Shown in pieces: positions 15,256 through 23,218 of a stretch of 64,000 bases of DNA. The first letter of the stretch is position 1; each line of letters opens with the position of its first letter. The stretch is from Flavisolibacter amylovorans (GTDB lineage: Bacteria; Bacteroidota; Bacteroidia; Chitinophagales; Chitinophagaceae), in contig NZ_BAABGY010000007.1 of assembly GCF_039541815.1 (NCBI RefSeq), forward strand, positions 496,001-560,000, given 5' to 3'. The notes beneath the pieces are model-generated. The model was given only the letters and a program-made list of their open reading frames with translations. It was not told the origin of the DNA and ran no database searches. Made by a program: the position numbers and the translations under genes.

Positions 15256-15295
15256 ATTCTTAGCGAAACCCTTAGCCCCTTCTTTTCTTAGCGGT
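15256..15295 (-). repeat. R2 repeat, right inverted copy
   Basis: The mirror of 14676-14715, starting ATTCTTAGCGAAA and ending TTCTTAGCGGT on the plus strand. Confidence 0.9.
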
Positions 15296-15343
15296 GAAAA
15301 AACTCTTCTTTCCCTTTCTCCGCCTTCTTTCCACCGTACCCTA

Positions 15344-15351
15344 CCTTTGCC
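15344..15351 (+). promoter_or_regulatory. Putative -7 box (TACCTTTG) of the ABC ATPase gene
   Basis: An exact TAnnTTTG match ending five bases before the ATG at 15357. This again implies a very short or absent leader. Confidence 0.5.
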
Positions 15352-15356
15352 TCGTT

Positions 15357-16112
15357 ATGAACAAGATTATCGAGGTGCGCGAGCTCGTGAAGCACTACGG
15401 CTCCTTTAAAGCCGTGAAAGGCCTTTCCTTCGACGTGTACGAGGGGGAGATCTTCGGATTGCTCGGCCCCAACGGTGCCGGTAAAAGTACCACGCTGGAG
15501 ATCATCGAGACGCTGCGCGGGAAAACCTCGGGCTCTGTAACCGTTGCCGGCCTCGACCTCGACCGGGAGCCCAATGAGATCAAGAAGATCATCGGCGTAC
15601 AGCTCCAGACGAGCGGCTTTTATCCCAATCTGAACCTGGTGCAGCTGATTGAGCTTTTCGCCGGCCTGTACAACCGCACCGTAGACCCGCTGGTCCTGCT
15701 CGACCAGGTGCAGCTACGCGACAAGGCCAAAGCGAAATTCAAAGAGCTTAGCGGCGGGCAGAAGCAGCGCTTCTCGATCGCCACCACGCTCATCAACGAG
15801 CCCAAGATCATCTTCCTCGACGAGCCGACTACCGGCCTTGACCCGCAGGCGCGCCGCAACCTCTGGGACCTCGTACGCGGCATCCGCGACCGAGGCACCA
15901 CCGTGATCATCACGACGCATTATATGGACGAGGCCGAGTACCTCTGCGACCGCGTGGCGATCATCGAGAGCGGCGAGATCGTGGCGCTGGCGTCGCCGGA
16001 TCAACTCGTCGACGAGCTCGTAGCGACTGGTTTCGAGCGGCCGAAAGAAGTGAAGAAGGCCAACCTGGAAGATGTGTTCATCCACCTTACCGGCAAATCC
16101 CTGCGCGAGTGA
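15357..16112 (+). CDS. ABC transporter ATP-binding protein without a neighbouring permease
   Basis: A 251-residue ATPase of the ABC-2/DrrA type. Walker A GPNGAGKST is near residue 38, the Q-loop follows at VQLQTSG, the signature is LSGGQKQR, Walker B IIFLDEPTTGLDP and the H-loop TTHYMDEAEYLCDR. The tail LEDVFIHLTGKSLRE is typical of drug or polysaccharide exporters. The expected membrane partner is absent: the next gene has no membrane segments. The partner must be elsewhere. The ATG at 15357 is preferred to an upstream TTG/GTG because the family begins just before the first strand. Confidence 0.92.
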   Translation: MNKIIEVRELVKHYGSFKAVKGLSFDVYEGEIFGLLGPNGAGKSTTLEIIETLRGKTSGSVTVAGLDLDREPNEIKKIIGVQLQTSGFYPNLNLVQLIELFAGLYNRTVDPLVLLDQVQLRDKAKAKFKELSGGQKQRFSIATTLINEPKIIFLDEPTTGLDPQARRNLWDLVRGIRDRGTTVIITTHYMDEAEYLCDRVAIIESGEIVALASPDQLVDELVATGFERPKEVKKANLEDVFIHLTGKSLRE

Positions 16113-16603
16113 CGGATTCCGTTTATGCGCTGAACTTCAGCCACGAGACCGACGGCAACGAGTCGTGCTACTTTGGCGGATGGAGTACCCTGGAAGCCAC
16201 CCGGCTCTTCCAGCCCGGCCACCCCATCCTGCAGGCCCATGTACTCGCGGATTCCGGAGCAGGCTACCTCGACGAAGCGATCGTATCCACCTTTACCACG
16301 ATGGGCTCCTTCACTCATTTCTTTGCGACCCATCCCGGGATCCGGATTCATGACGCCAGCCTGCTGCTGGAGGGAGGGCTCCGGCTCGGCAGCCACGACG
16401 ATGGTGAAGTCCACTTGTCGGCACCGGCTGGCGGCGCTTTCGATATGCTGGTAGAGCGCCTGCTCGAAGTAAAAGAGCTGCCTGCCTCGCTGCTGGCTAC
16501 GGCCCGGCTGTTCCCCGGTGCGTACCTTGCCATCGACCCGTCTGGTACCGTGCTTTCGATCCACGAGACCTTCGCCGAGTACCTGGATCACTACCCGGGT
16601 TGA
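16109..16603 (+). CDS. Uncharacterised protein overlapping the ABC gene
   Basis: A 164-residue soluble protein that starts with GTG inside the ABC stop codon (GTGA overlap), suggesting coupled translation. It has no signal peptide, membrane segment or motif I recognise. Features visible are FGGWSTLEATRLF near the start, a glycine-rich stretch LLLEGGLRLGSHDDGEVHL and a C-terminal AYLAIDPSGTVLSIHETF, which looks like a beta-hairpin. The overlap suggests it works with the ATPase. Codon use matches neighbours. Confidence 0.7.
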   Translation: MTDSVYALNFSHETDGNESCYFGGWSTLEATRLFQPGHPILQAHVLADSGAGYLDEAIVSTFTTMGSFTHFFATHPGIRIHDASLLLEGGLRLGSHDDGEVHLSAPAGGAFDMLVERLLEVKELPASLLATARLFPGAYLAIDPSGTVLSIHETFAEYLDHYPG

Positions 16604-16673
16604 CCTGCCGTACCATGAAGGCTTTTGGAAACGGCATTGCCCTACCTTAGCCGCTCTACAAAATCAAACGACC

Positions 16674-17108
16674 ATGAGCTTATTCGATAGACTTCAAGGT
16701 GCCAAGAGCGAGAAGATCAACGCCCAGAAGCAGGAGGGCGCTGCTTTCCTGGAAGAGAACAAAAAGAAGGAGGGTGTGGTAACATTACCTTCCGGCATCC
16801 AGTACACGATCCTCAAAGAAGGTACGGGCAAGCAGCCATCCGCCAACAGCGAGATCAAAGCCCACTACGCCGGCCGCCTGCTCGACGGCAAGGAGTTTGA
16901 CTCCTCTTATCGCCGCAACCAGCCCTTTACTGCCCGCCTCACGCAGCTCATCAAAGGCTGGCAGGAAGTGCTCCCGATGATGCCCGAGGGCTCCAAGTGG
17001 CGCCTTTGGATTCCTTCCGACCTTGCGTACGGCGACAATGGCGTTCCCGGGATCCCCGGCGGTGCCGTGCTCGACTTCGAGGTGGAGCTGCTGCAGATCC
17101 TGAGGTAA
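16674..17108 (+). CDS. FKBP-type peptidyl-prolyl isomerase
   Basis: A 144-residue prolyl isomerase. Residues 1 to about 38 form a charged helix (the dimerising region of FkpA/Mip-like proteins, here without a signal peptide), and residues 40-144 form the FKBP domain with LPSGIQYTILKEGTG, AHYAGRLLDGKEFDSS, LIKGWQEVLPMMPEGSKW and IPGGAVLDFEVELL. It speeds folding of proteins at proline bonds; lacking a signal, it is probably cytosolic. The ATG at 16674 is the first that gives the family's N-terminus. Confidence 0.93.
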   Translation: MSLFDRLQGAKSEKINAQKQEGAAFLEENKKKEGVVTLPSGIQYTILKEGTGKQPSANSEIKAHYAGRLLDGKEFDSSYRRNQPFTARLTQLIKGWQEVLPMMPEGSKWRLWIPSDLAYGDNGVPGIPGGAVLDFEVELLQILR

Positions 17109-17128
17109 GGCGATAGGCGCCTTTTTAC
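17107..17128 (+). terminator. Terminator of the FKBP gene
   Basis: AAGGCGATAGGCGCCTTTTT overlaps the stop codon. Confidence 0.7.
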
Positions 17129-17129
17129 T

Positions 17130-17155
17130 GGCCTATTGGTTTATGGGCAAGGGCA
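17130..17155. repeat. Short octamer array, CCTATTGG family
   Basis: CCTATTGG, TTTATGGG, CAAGGG, following the FKBP terminator. Confidence 0.5.
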
Positions 17156-17220
17156 CCCGATCGTTAGCGATAGCCAATGGGGCCGATGGAACTGGTTTAC
17201 TGAAACGAATTCCCGGGTAC

Positions 17221-17254
17221 ACCGCTCACTTGCTCACCCGCTCACCTGCTTACG
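17221..17254. repeat. Octamer array, CCGCTCAC type
   Basis: Units CCGCTCAC, TTGCTCAC, CCGCTCAC, CTGCTTAC, exactly 8 bp each, 31 bases before the DinB gene start. Confidence 0.75.
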
Positions 17255-17284
17255 TTTCGTATCTTGTTCTCAAACCAACTGATC

Positions 17285-17821
17285 ATGGAAACAGCAATTG
17301 ACCTTCGTTACCCGATCGGGAAATACAGCACCAAGGAATTCTCCCGCGATCAGCGCGAGCAATGGATGGCCGACATCCGCTTCCTGCCGAACCTGCTGGA
17401 GCAATCCCTTCAAAACCTCGACGAAGCGCAGCTGCACACGCCCTACCGCGAGGGCGGCTGGACGGTACACCAGCTTGTGCATCATATTGCCGACAGCCAT
17501 ATGAATGCCTATATGCGCTTCAAGCTGGGGATGACGGAAGAGAACCCGACCATCAAACCCTACGAGGAAAACGACTGGGCCCACCTGGCCGACGTTGCTG
17601 CGCTGCCCGTGAATACCTCCGTGACCCTGTTGTTTGCCCTGCATACCCGCTGGGACCATTTCCTCCGCTCACTTTCTGACGAGGTCCTGCAGCAGCGGAC
17701 CGTATTTCACCCCGAGCACCAGCAGCAGATGACGCTGTGGTACCTGCTCGGCATGTATGCCTGGCACAGCCGGCATCATGTTGCCCATATCAATGCCCTG
17801 CGCGAACGCATGGGCTGGTAA
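17285..17821 (+). CDS. DinB/YfiT family protein, putative bacillithiol S-transferase
   Basis: A 178-residue four-helix-bundle protein of the YfiT/BstA group. It contains WTVHQLVHHIADSHMNAYMR, where the two-His motif binds a metal, and the C-terminal GMYAWHSRHHVAHI with the third His site. Members transfer bacillithiol to electrophiles; the genome also makes bacillithiol (bshB1 at 29453). The substrate here is unknown. Start at ATG 17285. Confidence 0.85.
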   Translation: METAIDLRYPIGKYSTKEFSRDQREQWMADIRFLPNLLEQSLQNLDEAQLHTPYREGGWTVHQLVHHIADSHMNAYMRFKLGMTEENPTIKPYEENDWAHLADVAALPVNTSVTLLFALHTRWDHFLRSLSDEVLQQRTVFHPEHQQQMTLWYLLGMYAWHSRHHVAHINALRERMGW

Positions 17822-17876
17822 CTTACATCATTGACGCGCCCGACATGGTTCGCCGTTTGCAGATAGGAATCACCAT

Positions 17877-18425
17877 ATGAAGAAGTGGAACGTACTGGAA
17901 TCTAAATACCTGCACCAAAAAGAGTGGCTCACCATACGGCAGGATAAATGCGTCATGCCCAATGGCACCGTCATCCCGGCTTTTTTTGTGAGCGAATACC
18001 CCGATTGGGTGAATGCCTTCGCGCTCACCAAAGAAGGGAAGGTACTGCTCGTGCGCCAATACCGGCATGGGATCAACAGCATCGAGACGGAGCTACCCGG
18101 CGGCGTGTCGGAGAAAGGGGAGACCATGGAAGAAGCCTGCAAGCGCGAGATCATGGAAGAAACGGGCTACCGCTTCGAAACCTTCCGCTTCCTCGCAAAA
18201 GTTTCGGCGAACCCTTCGACGACGAACAACTTCACCCATTTTTTCCTCGCCACCGGCGGAGAAAAAGTTACGGAGCAGAAGCTTGACGAGTCGGAAGATC
18301 TAGAGGTACTGGAACTGACGATCGACGAAGTGAAAACGCTCGTACGGGAAAACAGAATGATGCAAAGCCTCCACGTCAACTGTATTCTTTATGCGCTGAT
18401 GGAACTCGGCGAAATACAACTATGA
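17877..18425 (+). CDS. NUDIX hydrolase, ADP-ribose pyrophosphatase-like
   Basis: A 182-residue NUDIX enzyme. The NUDIX box is complete: GGVSEKGETMEEACKREI followed by MEETGY (G-x5-E-x7-REUxEExGU). The N-terminal half has the form of the ADP-sugar pyrophosphatase group (VLLVRQYRHGINSIETELPGG, where RQYR and ELPGG bind substrate). It probably cleaves ADP-ribose or a related nucleotide sugar into AMP and a sugar phosphate. It is convergent with folC. Confidence 0.9.
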   Translation: MKKWNVLESKYLHQKEWLTIRQDKCVMPNGTVIPAFFVSEYPDWVNAFALTKEGKVLLVRQYRHGINSIETELPGGVSEKGETMEEACKREIMEETGYRFETFRFLAKVSANPSTTNNFTHFFLATGGEKVTEQKLDESEDLEVLELTIDEVKTLVRENRMMQSLHVNCILYALMELGEIQL

Positions 18426-18466
18426 TACCACCAGACAAGATAGGAGCGCAGCCACCCGCTGCGCTT

Positions 18467-19768
18467 TTAGTCGGTGAAGCGGGTGCGGTCTACCTCGGCC
18501 ACCAGGAAAATGCTACCGCACACGAGCACTAAGTCTTCGGGGGCTGCAGCCTGCACCGCCGCCTCGAGCGCTACGTTGACGTCGGGATACGCCGAGCCCC
18601 GGTGGCCGAATGTCGCCGCAGCTTCCAGGAGTTCCTCAACCGGGAGCGCCCGCGGGATTTGCGCCTGCGTAAAGTAAAAGGTAGCGTCCCGGGGCAGGAG
18701 CGGCAGCACCGAGGCTACGTCCTTATCACGTACCATCCCGAATACCAGGTGCAGCCGGCCGAATTGCTCACCCGATAATTGCGCGTTGAGCTGCTTGAGT
18801 CCTTCCGGGTTATGGGCTACGTCGAGCACGATGCGCGGTGCCGCACTCAACTGCTCCCATCGCCCCATCAGGCCGGTGCGCTTCCTGGTTTCCCGAAGGG
18901 AAGACAGGTGCTCCGGGCGGATACGGTATCCTTTTTCCCGTAGCAACTGAAGCGCGGCATATACCGTAGCAACATTTTGCTCCTGGTAGATACCTGGCAG
19001 ATCGATCTCCACCGCCTCTACGGCTGTACCTGTCTCATTCTCGATCTGAAACTTGCGGTGGTAGCCGTCGTAGTCGATCGTGACGGCCTTGTACCTACGG
19101 CTGGCAAATTGTATCGGTGCGTCATTCTTGACCGCCGTTGCAAAGAAAACAGGCGCCGTTTCTTCCTGCCATTCTCCGATCAGCACCGGGACGCCCGGCT
19201 TGATGATCCCTGCTTTTTCGCCGGCGATCGCAGCAAGGGTATCGCCCAGCATGTTCATATGGTCCCACCCGATATTGGTGATCACGGAAAGATCGGGCGT
19301 AATGATGTTGGTGCTGTCGAGACGCCCACCGAGGCCTACCTCGATGACGGCGACGTCCACTTGTTGCTGCGCAAAGTATTCAAAGGCCATCGCCACCGTG
19401 ATCTCGAAAAAGGAGGGCTGCAGCTGCTCCATCACCGGCCTGATCCGATCGGTGAATGCCACCACGAAGGCTTCGGAAACCAACTCCCCATTGATGCGGA
19501 TACGCTCGCGGAAGTCGTATAAATGCGGGGAGGTATAGAGGCCCGTTGTGTAACCGGCTTCCTGCAGTACGGCCGCGAGCATATGGCTGACCGATCCCTT
19601 TCCGTTGGTACCGCCGACATGTACCGTCCGGAACCTGAGCTGCGGATCGCCGAGGTGCGTGCACAGCGCCCGGATGTTGTCGAGGTCCTTCTTATAGGCC
19701 GCAGCACCGATCCGGCTGAAGAGCGGCAGTTGCTGGAACAGGTAGTCGATGGTGGCAGCATAGTCCAT
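18467..19768 (-). CDS. folC: Bifunctional folylpolyglutamate/dihydrofolate synthase
   Basis: A 433-residue Mur-ligase-related enzyme adding glutamate to folates (and to dihydropteroate). The P-loop is GTNGKGSVSH near residue 49, followed by TSPHLYDFRERIRING, the folate-binding region, then EVGLGGRLDSTNII, ITNIGWDHMNMLG and AGIIKPGVPV. The C-terminal ligase domain carries VLDVAHNPEG. The ATG at 19768 is used; a further upstream ATG adds nine unlikely residues. It is flanked upstream by R3 repeats. Confidence 0.95.
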   Translation of the reverse strand: MDYAATIDYLFQQLPLFSRIGAAAYKKDLDNIRALCTHLGDPQLRFRTVHVGGTNGKGSVSHMLAAVLQEAGYTTGLYTSPHLYDFRERIRINGELVSEAFVVAFTDRIRPVMEQLQPSFFEITVAMAFEYFAQQQVDVAVIEVGLGGRLDSTNIITPDLSVITNIGWDHMNMLGDTLAAIAGEKAGIIKPGVPVLIGEWQEETAPVFFATAVKNDAPIQFASRRYKAVTIDYDGYHRKFQIENETGTAVEAVEIDLPGIYQEQNVATVYAALQLLREKGYRIRPEHLSSLRETRKRTGLMGRWEQLSAAPRIVLDVAHNPEGLKQLNAQLSGEQFGRLHLVFGMVRDKDVASVLPLLPRDATFYFTQAQIPRALPVEELLEAAATFGHRGSAYPDVNVALEAAVQAAAPEDLVLVCGSIFLVAEVDRTRFTD

Positions 19769-19791
19769 GCGGGCAAATATCGTGAATCGGC

Positions 19792-19832
19792 CCATCCCCC
19801 GGCCCCTTCCCTAAGGGAAGGGGTGACTCTGT
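19792..19832 (+). repeat. R3 repeat, copy a
   Basis: CCCCGGCCCCTTCCC, TAAGGGAAGGGG and TGACTCTGT: a short hairpin with a conserved TGACTCTG tail. Inverted copy b lies at 20032-20116. The 200 bases between (19833-20031) hold a terminator-like hairpin (AGCCCCGACGGCGGTGCCG region) but no gene I can support. Confidence 0.75.
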
Positions 19833-20031
19833 CGACGTTCACTAACGCATGGAGCAGATTCAACGATGAACGAACGTAAAGAAAAGCCCCGACGGCGGTG
19901 CCGAAAGGGTATTCTGCTTTTGAGTGTGAGAAATTTCTAGAGGACGTTTCGAGTTAGAGCGATACAACCTCTAGATAATTTACAGCTGATTGTCCTACCT
20001 TAAGAAACCCGACAATAACAAAGTTCAGTGC

Positions 20032-20116
20032 CACAGAGTCACCCCTTCCCTTGGACAACCGAGCGAAGGCGAAGGTTGCGCGCGAAGCGCTGGGTGGGGG
20101 ATGGGCTGGGGGATGA
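20032..20116 (-). repeat. R3 repeat, copy b, inverted and interrupted
   Basis: CACAGAGTCACCCCTTCCC at the left and GGGTGGGGGATGGG at the right match the ends of copy a, but the hairpin loop is replaced by about 40 bases rich in GCGAAGGCGAAGG. Confidence 0.65.
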
Positions 20117-20118
20117 GA

Positions 20119-20973
20119 TCAATTGCCGCCCGACTGGATGAAGTTGAACTTGAAGTTGACGATCGACTCATGGTCGCTCTTGTTGAACTTCATGGAGGGC
20201 AAGTAGCCCACGATCGCATTGCGGTATTGCGCCGTATTGTATCCTTTCGTGATCTTGATGAAGGAGGCACGTCCGTCAGGGGTGATGCGCAGGTCGGCAT
20301 ACACCACGGCGGGGGGCAGGTCGCCCTGGAAGTAGTAGATGCGCTCGATCATCTGCCGGTCGTTGCGGCGCGGGGCGCCATCGTAGCGGCCGCCGGTGGG
20401 TGATCCACCGGGGCGGCCCGCGTCGCCGGCGCCGTTGCCCGGTCCTTCGCCCGTGCCGGGCTTGTAGCTATCGGCGGCGTTACCACCCGGACCCGTGGCG
20501 CCCGGGCTGCTGATCCGTCCCATTCTTGCTTTCGGTGCGGGAGGTGCCGGTGGCGCAGGGGTTGGGGTTGGATTGGTGCGGGTTACTTTACTGTTGTCGT
20601 CGATCCGGGTAGCATCGGGCTTCGAGATCGCAGGGTTGCGGATCACCGGTGCATCAGAAGGTGCGTTCTCGTCGGTTTCCACGGCACGCGCAGCCTCATT
20701 GCTGGCAGGAGCAGCCTGAGGTGGGGTATAGGTGGCCTGCGCGGGTGCGGGGTCGCCCGGCTCCATCGGCTGGTCGTTGCCGGAGCCGACGTCGCCGTTG
20801 CCCAAGTTCACTTCGATGTACTCGTCGGCGATCGGCTGCTCAAGTGTCGGGATGGGCCACTTCAGGAGAATGAACAGAAGCAGCAAGCCCGCACCGATTC
20901 CTAGTGTCAGGAAGAGCGCCTGCCGCTTTCGTTGCTGATCCAGTTCCATGATCATGATCGTGTGATTCGCCAT
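20119..20973 (-). CDS. TonB-like energy-transducer protein
   Basis: A 284-residue (or slightly shorter) protein with a short cytoplasmic N-terminus, one membrane helix (about residues 19-38, LTLGIGAGLLLLFILLKW) and a long Pro/Ala/Gly-rich periplasmic linker (about 60-205). The C-terminal domain ends PAVVYADLRITPDGRASF...KFNFIQSGGN, resembling TonB/TolA-type C-terminal domains. In Bacteroidota such proteins are usually next to exbBD; those genes are not here. Starts at 20973, 20955 or 20949 are all possible; a box TACCTTTA overlaps the first. Confidence 0.7.
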   Translation of the reverse strand: MANHTIMIMELDQQRKRQALFLTLGIGAGLLLLFILLKWPIPTLEQPIADEYIEVNLGNGDVGSGNDQPMEPGDPAPAQATYTPPQAAPASNEAARAVETDENAPSDAPVIRNPAISKPDATRIDDNSKVTRTNPTPTPAPPAPPAPKARMGRISSPGATGPGGNAADSYKPGTGEGPGNGAGDAGRPGGSPTGGRYDGAPRRNDRQMIERIYYFQGDLPPAVVYADLRITPDGRASFIKITKGYNTAQYRNAIVGYLPSMKFNKSDHESIVNFKFNFIQSGGN

Positions 20974-21063
20974 AAAGGTATCGGTTCCCGGTTTGACTGT
21001 AAAACGAAGAAAAAGTTAGTCAAATTGCCCCGGCTGCAGCCGGTAGCCACTTTGTTTTAACAA

Positions 21064-21768
21064 TTACCCAACGCGGCGCAGCACGCCGTAGGGTAATCGT
21101 TGCAGCAGGGCGGCAACCAACCGCCATCTCCGGGAGACGTAGGCAACACGGCACCTCCAGCCGATCGCCGTGCGGATCTGGGCTACCGCTTTAGGCACGG
21201 GCACTACCCAGAACAGCCTGCCCTGCGCCATCTTTGTAGCAACAAACCCGGGTCGGATATCGGTCACTACGATCGGAAGCCGCTGGCGGGCTGCCTTCAG
21301 GTTGAGCCCCTCGGCATAATTGCTCAGGAAGGCTTTCGAGGCACTGTATGCCGGCGCGAAGCCATTCCCCCGAACCGCCGCCACCGAGGAGGTCAGCACG
21401 ATCTGCCCACCACCGGACCTCGCGAAGTGGTCGAACGCAAAAGCCACCGCGCGCACAAAGCCCATCACATTCGTTAGCGTGGTATCGACTTCGAGCGCGG
21501 GATCCAGTTCTTTCGAGATCGAGCCATAGCCGGCGTTGTACACGAAAAGGTCAAGGCCTCCGAGCTCATGAACAAGGTCGGCATAGGGATGATTATCACT
21601 TTGTACATCATGGCAGGCAGCGACGCAGGTCTCCGGAAACGCCTGCCGGATCTCCTCGAGCAACCCGGCGCGGCGCCCCGTGATGGCTACTCGGTGCCCG
21701 TCGGCAAGAAAGGATTCGGCAAGCGCACGACCGATACCGGAAGTGGCGCCAACAATGATGATGTTCAT
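21064..21768 (-). CDS. Short-chain dehydrogenase/reductase
   Basis: A 234-residue classical SDR. The cofactor motif GATSGIGRALAESF is at residues 6-19, NAGYG near 83 stabilises the central sheet, and the catalytic Ser (VLTSSVAAV) and YSASK follow. GFVATKM is the usual substrate-loop region. The substrate is unknown. The ATG at 21768 directly precedes the first strand; the longer open frame upstream crosses the terminator of the radical SAM operon, so is rejected. Confidence 0.92.
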   Translation of the reverse strand: MNIIIVGATSGIGRALAESFLADGHRVAITGRRAGLLEEIRQAFPETCVAACHDVQSDNHPYADLVHELGGLDLFVYNAGYGSISKELDPALEVDTTLTNVMGFVRAVAFAFDHFARSGGGQIVLTSSVAAVRGNGFAPAYSASKAFLSNYAEGLNLKAARQRLPIVVTDIRPGFVATKMAQGRLFWVVPVPKAVAQIRTAIGWRCRVAYVSRRWRLVAALLQRLPYGVLRRVG

Positions 21769-21844
21769 ACCCTCCGAAATTAACGGAATCCGGTTACCGC
21801 TATCAGCACACCTGGTGCGCATGAAGATGCCGGTGCAAAAGAAT

Positions 21845-21884
21845 GCGGGCCGCCTTTCGGAAGTTTGTTCCGAAGGTGGCCCGC
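21845..21884 (-). terminator. Terminator of the radical SAM operon
   Basis: On the minus strand GCGGGCCACCTTCGGAAC pairs with GTTCCGAAGG-like sequence GCGGCCCGC across a short loop, followed by ATTCTTTTG. Confidence 0.7.
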
Positions 21885-21888
21885 CAAA

Positions 21889-21915
21889 AAACCAGTAAAC
21901 GAATAAACCAATGAA
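21889..21915. repeat. Octamer array, TTTATTCG family
   Basis: On the minus strand: TTCATTGG, TTTATTCG, TTTACTGG, TTTTTTGG, between the radical SAM stop and its terminator. Confidence 0.7.
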
Positions 21916-21916
21916 C

Positions 21917-23218
21917 TCAATGATGTGCGAAGTCACGGGCATAGTCGCCCCGGATGCGCTCCATGGGCGGGTTGTAGTAGCCGTACCGAAGGTGCGGGAA
22001 CTCCTCCTTGAGCAGTTCGAGCAATTGCTTTACGCCGAGGCATTCACCCGTGTCGCCCACACCGATCTTTCCCAGGTACCAGTCCGGGTCGATGTTGAAC
22101 GAGCGCCACTGGATCATTTTCAGACCGGTGTCGCGGATCAGCGTCCGGAGCGCCTCGTATTCAGCAATGGAATCGGTCATACCCGGGAATACGAAGTAGT
22201 TGATGGAGGTCCAGCCGCCGAACTCCGTCACGATCCTGAGGCTTTCCACGATATCGTTGAAGTCGTAGTTGTTGGGCCGGTAGTAGGGCATGTAGATCTC
22301 GCGGCGCGCGGAGTTGGTGCTGACACGGATGCTGTCGAGGCCTGCCTCGCAAAGCGCGCGCACGGCGGCGGGCTTGGATCCGTTGGTATTGATGTTGATG
22401 GAGCCCTTCGGGGTGTGCTTCCGTATTTCTACGATGGACTCACGGATCGTTTCCCACATCAGCAGGGGCTCGCCTTCGCAGCCCTGGCCGAAGCTTACGA
22501 TGGGGTAGGGGGCTGATTCGAGGTGCGGCACCGTGTACTCTACGATCTCCGCCGCCGTGGGCTTGAACGTAAGGCGGTCCTGCGGCGACACAATGGTCTC
22601 TTCTTCCGGCTGGAAGGAGATGCAGCCGATGCAGTTGGCGTTACAGGCTGGCGAAGAGGGGATGGGGCATTCCCAGCGGCCCATGAAGTAATTACGCGCG
22701 GCCGGGCAGTGGTAGGTGAGCGCGCAGTTGTTGGCGAGGTGTGCCACGAGGCGGTTGTGCGGGTAGGCTTTGATGAGATCACCCACACCCGAATGCACTT
22801 TCCCGTCGTCGAAGCCGGCGGATTCCTGTCGGATGTCTTCCTCGATGCGGGTTGCCGGTACGTAGAATTTTTCGTCGTGCCAGCCCACAGCCACGTAGCA
22901 GAACAGGGGCAGTGTAGGCGCGTCCGGGCCCGTTTCGTAAGCAGACAGGTAAAAGGAAGTATGTGCCGGCGGTACGAAGGCGGCTACCGCCCAGCCCTTA
23001 TCACACAAACGCATGTCGCCCGTTGTTACATCGATGCCGATGCCGCGTCGGCCGGGCAACTCGTAGAGCTGTCCACCTTCGGGCAGCTCGATCCATTCGT
23101 CGTCGGGGATGGGCAGCGCGTCCCAGCCGGAGCGGCCCACTACGTAAAGCGAACTGTCTTCGAAGATATTTCCGGCCCCGTCGGAATACAGGACGTAAGG
23201 CGAGTGGGAAAGGTTCAT
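21917..23218 (-). CDS. Radical SAM enzyme of unknown substrate
   Basis: A 433-residue protein. The first 185 residues form a separate N-terminal domain; then CNANCIGC (CxxxCxxC, about residues 193-200) binds the 4Fe-4S cluster that cleaves S-adenosylmethionine. FGQGCEGEPLL is the glycine-rich SAM-binding segment and ININTNGS and VSTNSARREIY follow as expected. Additional Cys residues just before the cluster motif (NNCALTYHC and WECPIP) might bind a second cluster. Its ATG overlaps the stop codon of the membrane-protein gene (ATGA), so it is the third gene of an operon with the ureohydrolase. Confidence 0.88.
   Translation of the reverse strand: MNLSHSPYVLYSDGAGNIFEDSSLYVVGRSGWDALPIPDDEWIELPEGGQLYELPGRRGIGIDVTTGDMRLCDKGWAVAAFVPPAHTSFYLSAYETGPDAPTLPLFCYVAVGWHDEKFYVPATRIEEDIRQESAGFDDGKVHSGVGDLIKAYPHNRLVAHLANNCALTYHCPAARNYFMGRWECPIPSSPACNANCIGCISFQPEEETIVSPQDRLTFKPTAAEIVEYTVPHLESAPYPIVSFGQGCEGEPLLMWETIRESIVEIRKHTPKGSININTNGSKPAAVRALCEAGLDSIRVSTNSARREIYMPYYRPNNYDFNDIVESLRIVTEFGGWTSINYFVFPGMTDSIAEYEALRTLIRDTGLKMIQWRSFNIDPDWYLGKIGVGDTGECLGVKQLLELLKEEFPHLRYGYYNPPMERIRGDYARDFAHH

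Larger units (their letters stand above)
14676..15295. mobile_element. R2-bounded element carrying a GxxExxY gene
   Basis: A 620-bp unit: two 40-bp imperfect inverted repeats enclose a hairpin and one intact gene of the GxxExxY family. There is no transposase and no clear target duplication. A third R2 copy lies alone at 31495-31534. That the unit is or was mobile, perhaps acted on by its own nuclease, is inference. Confidence 0.55.
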
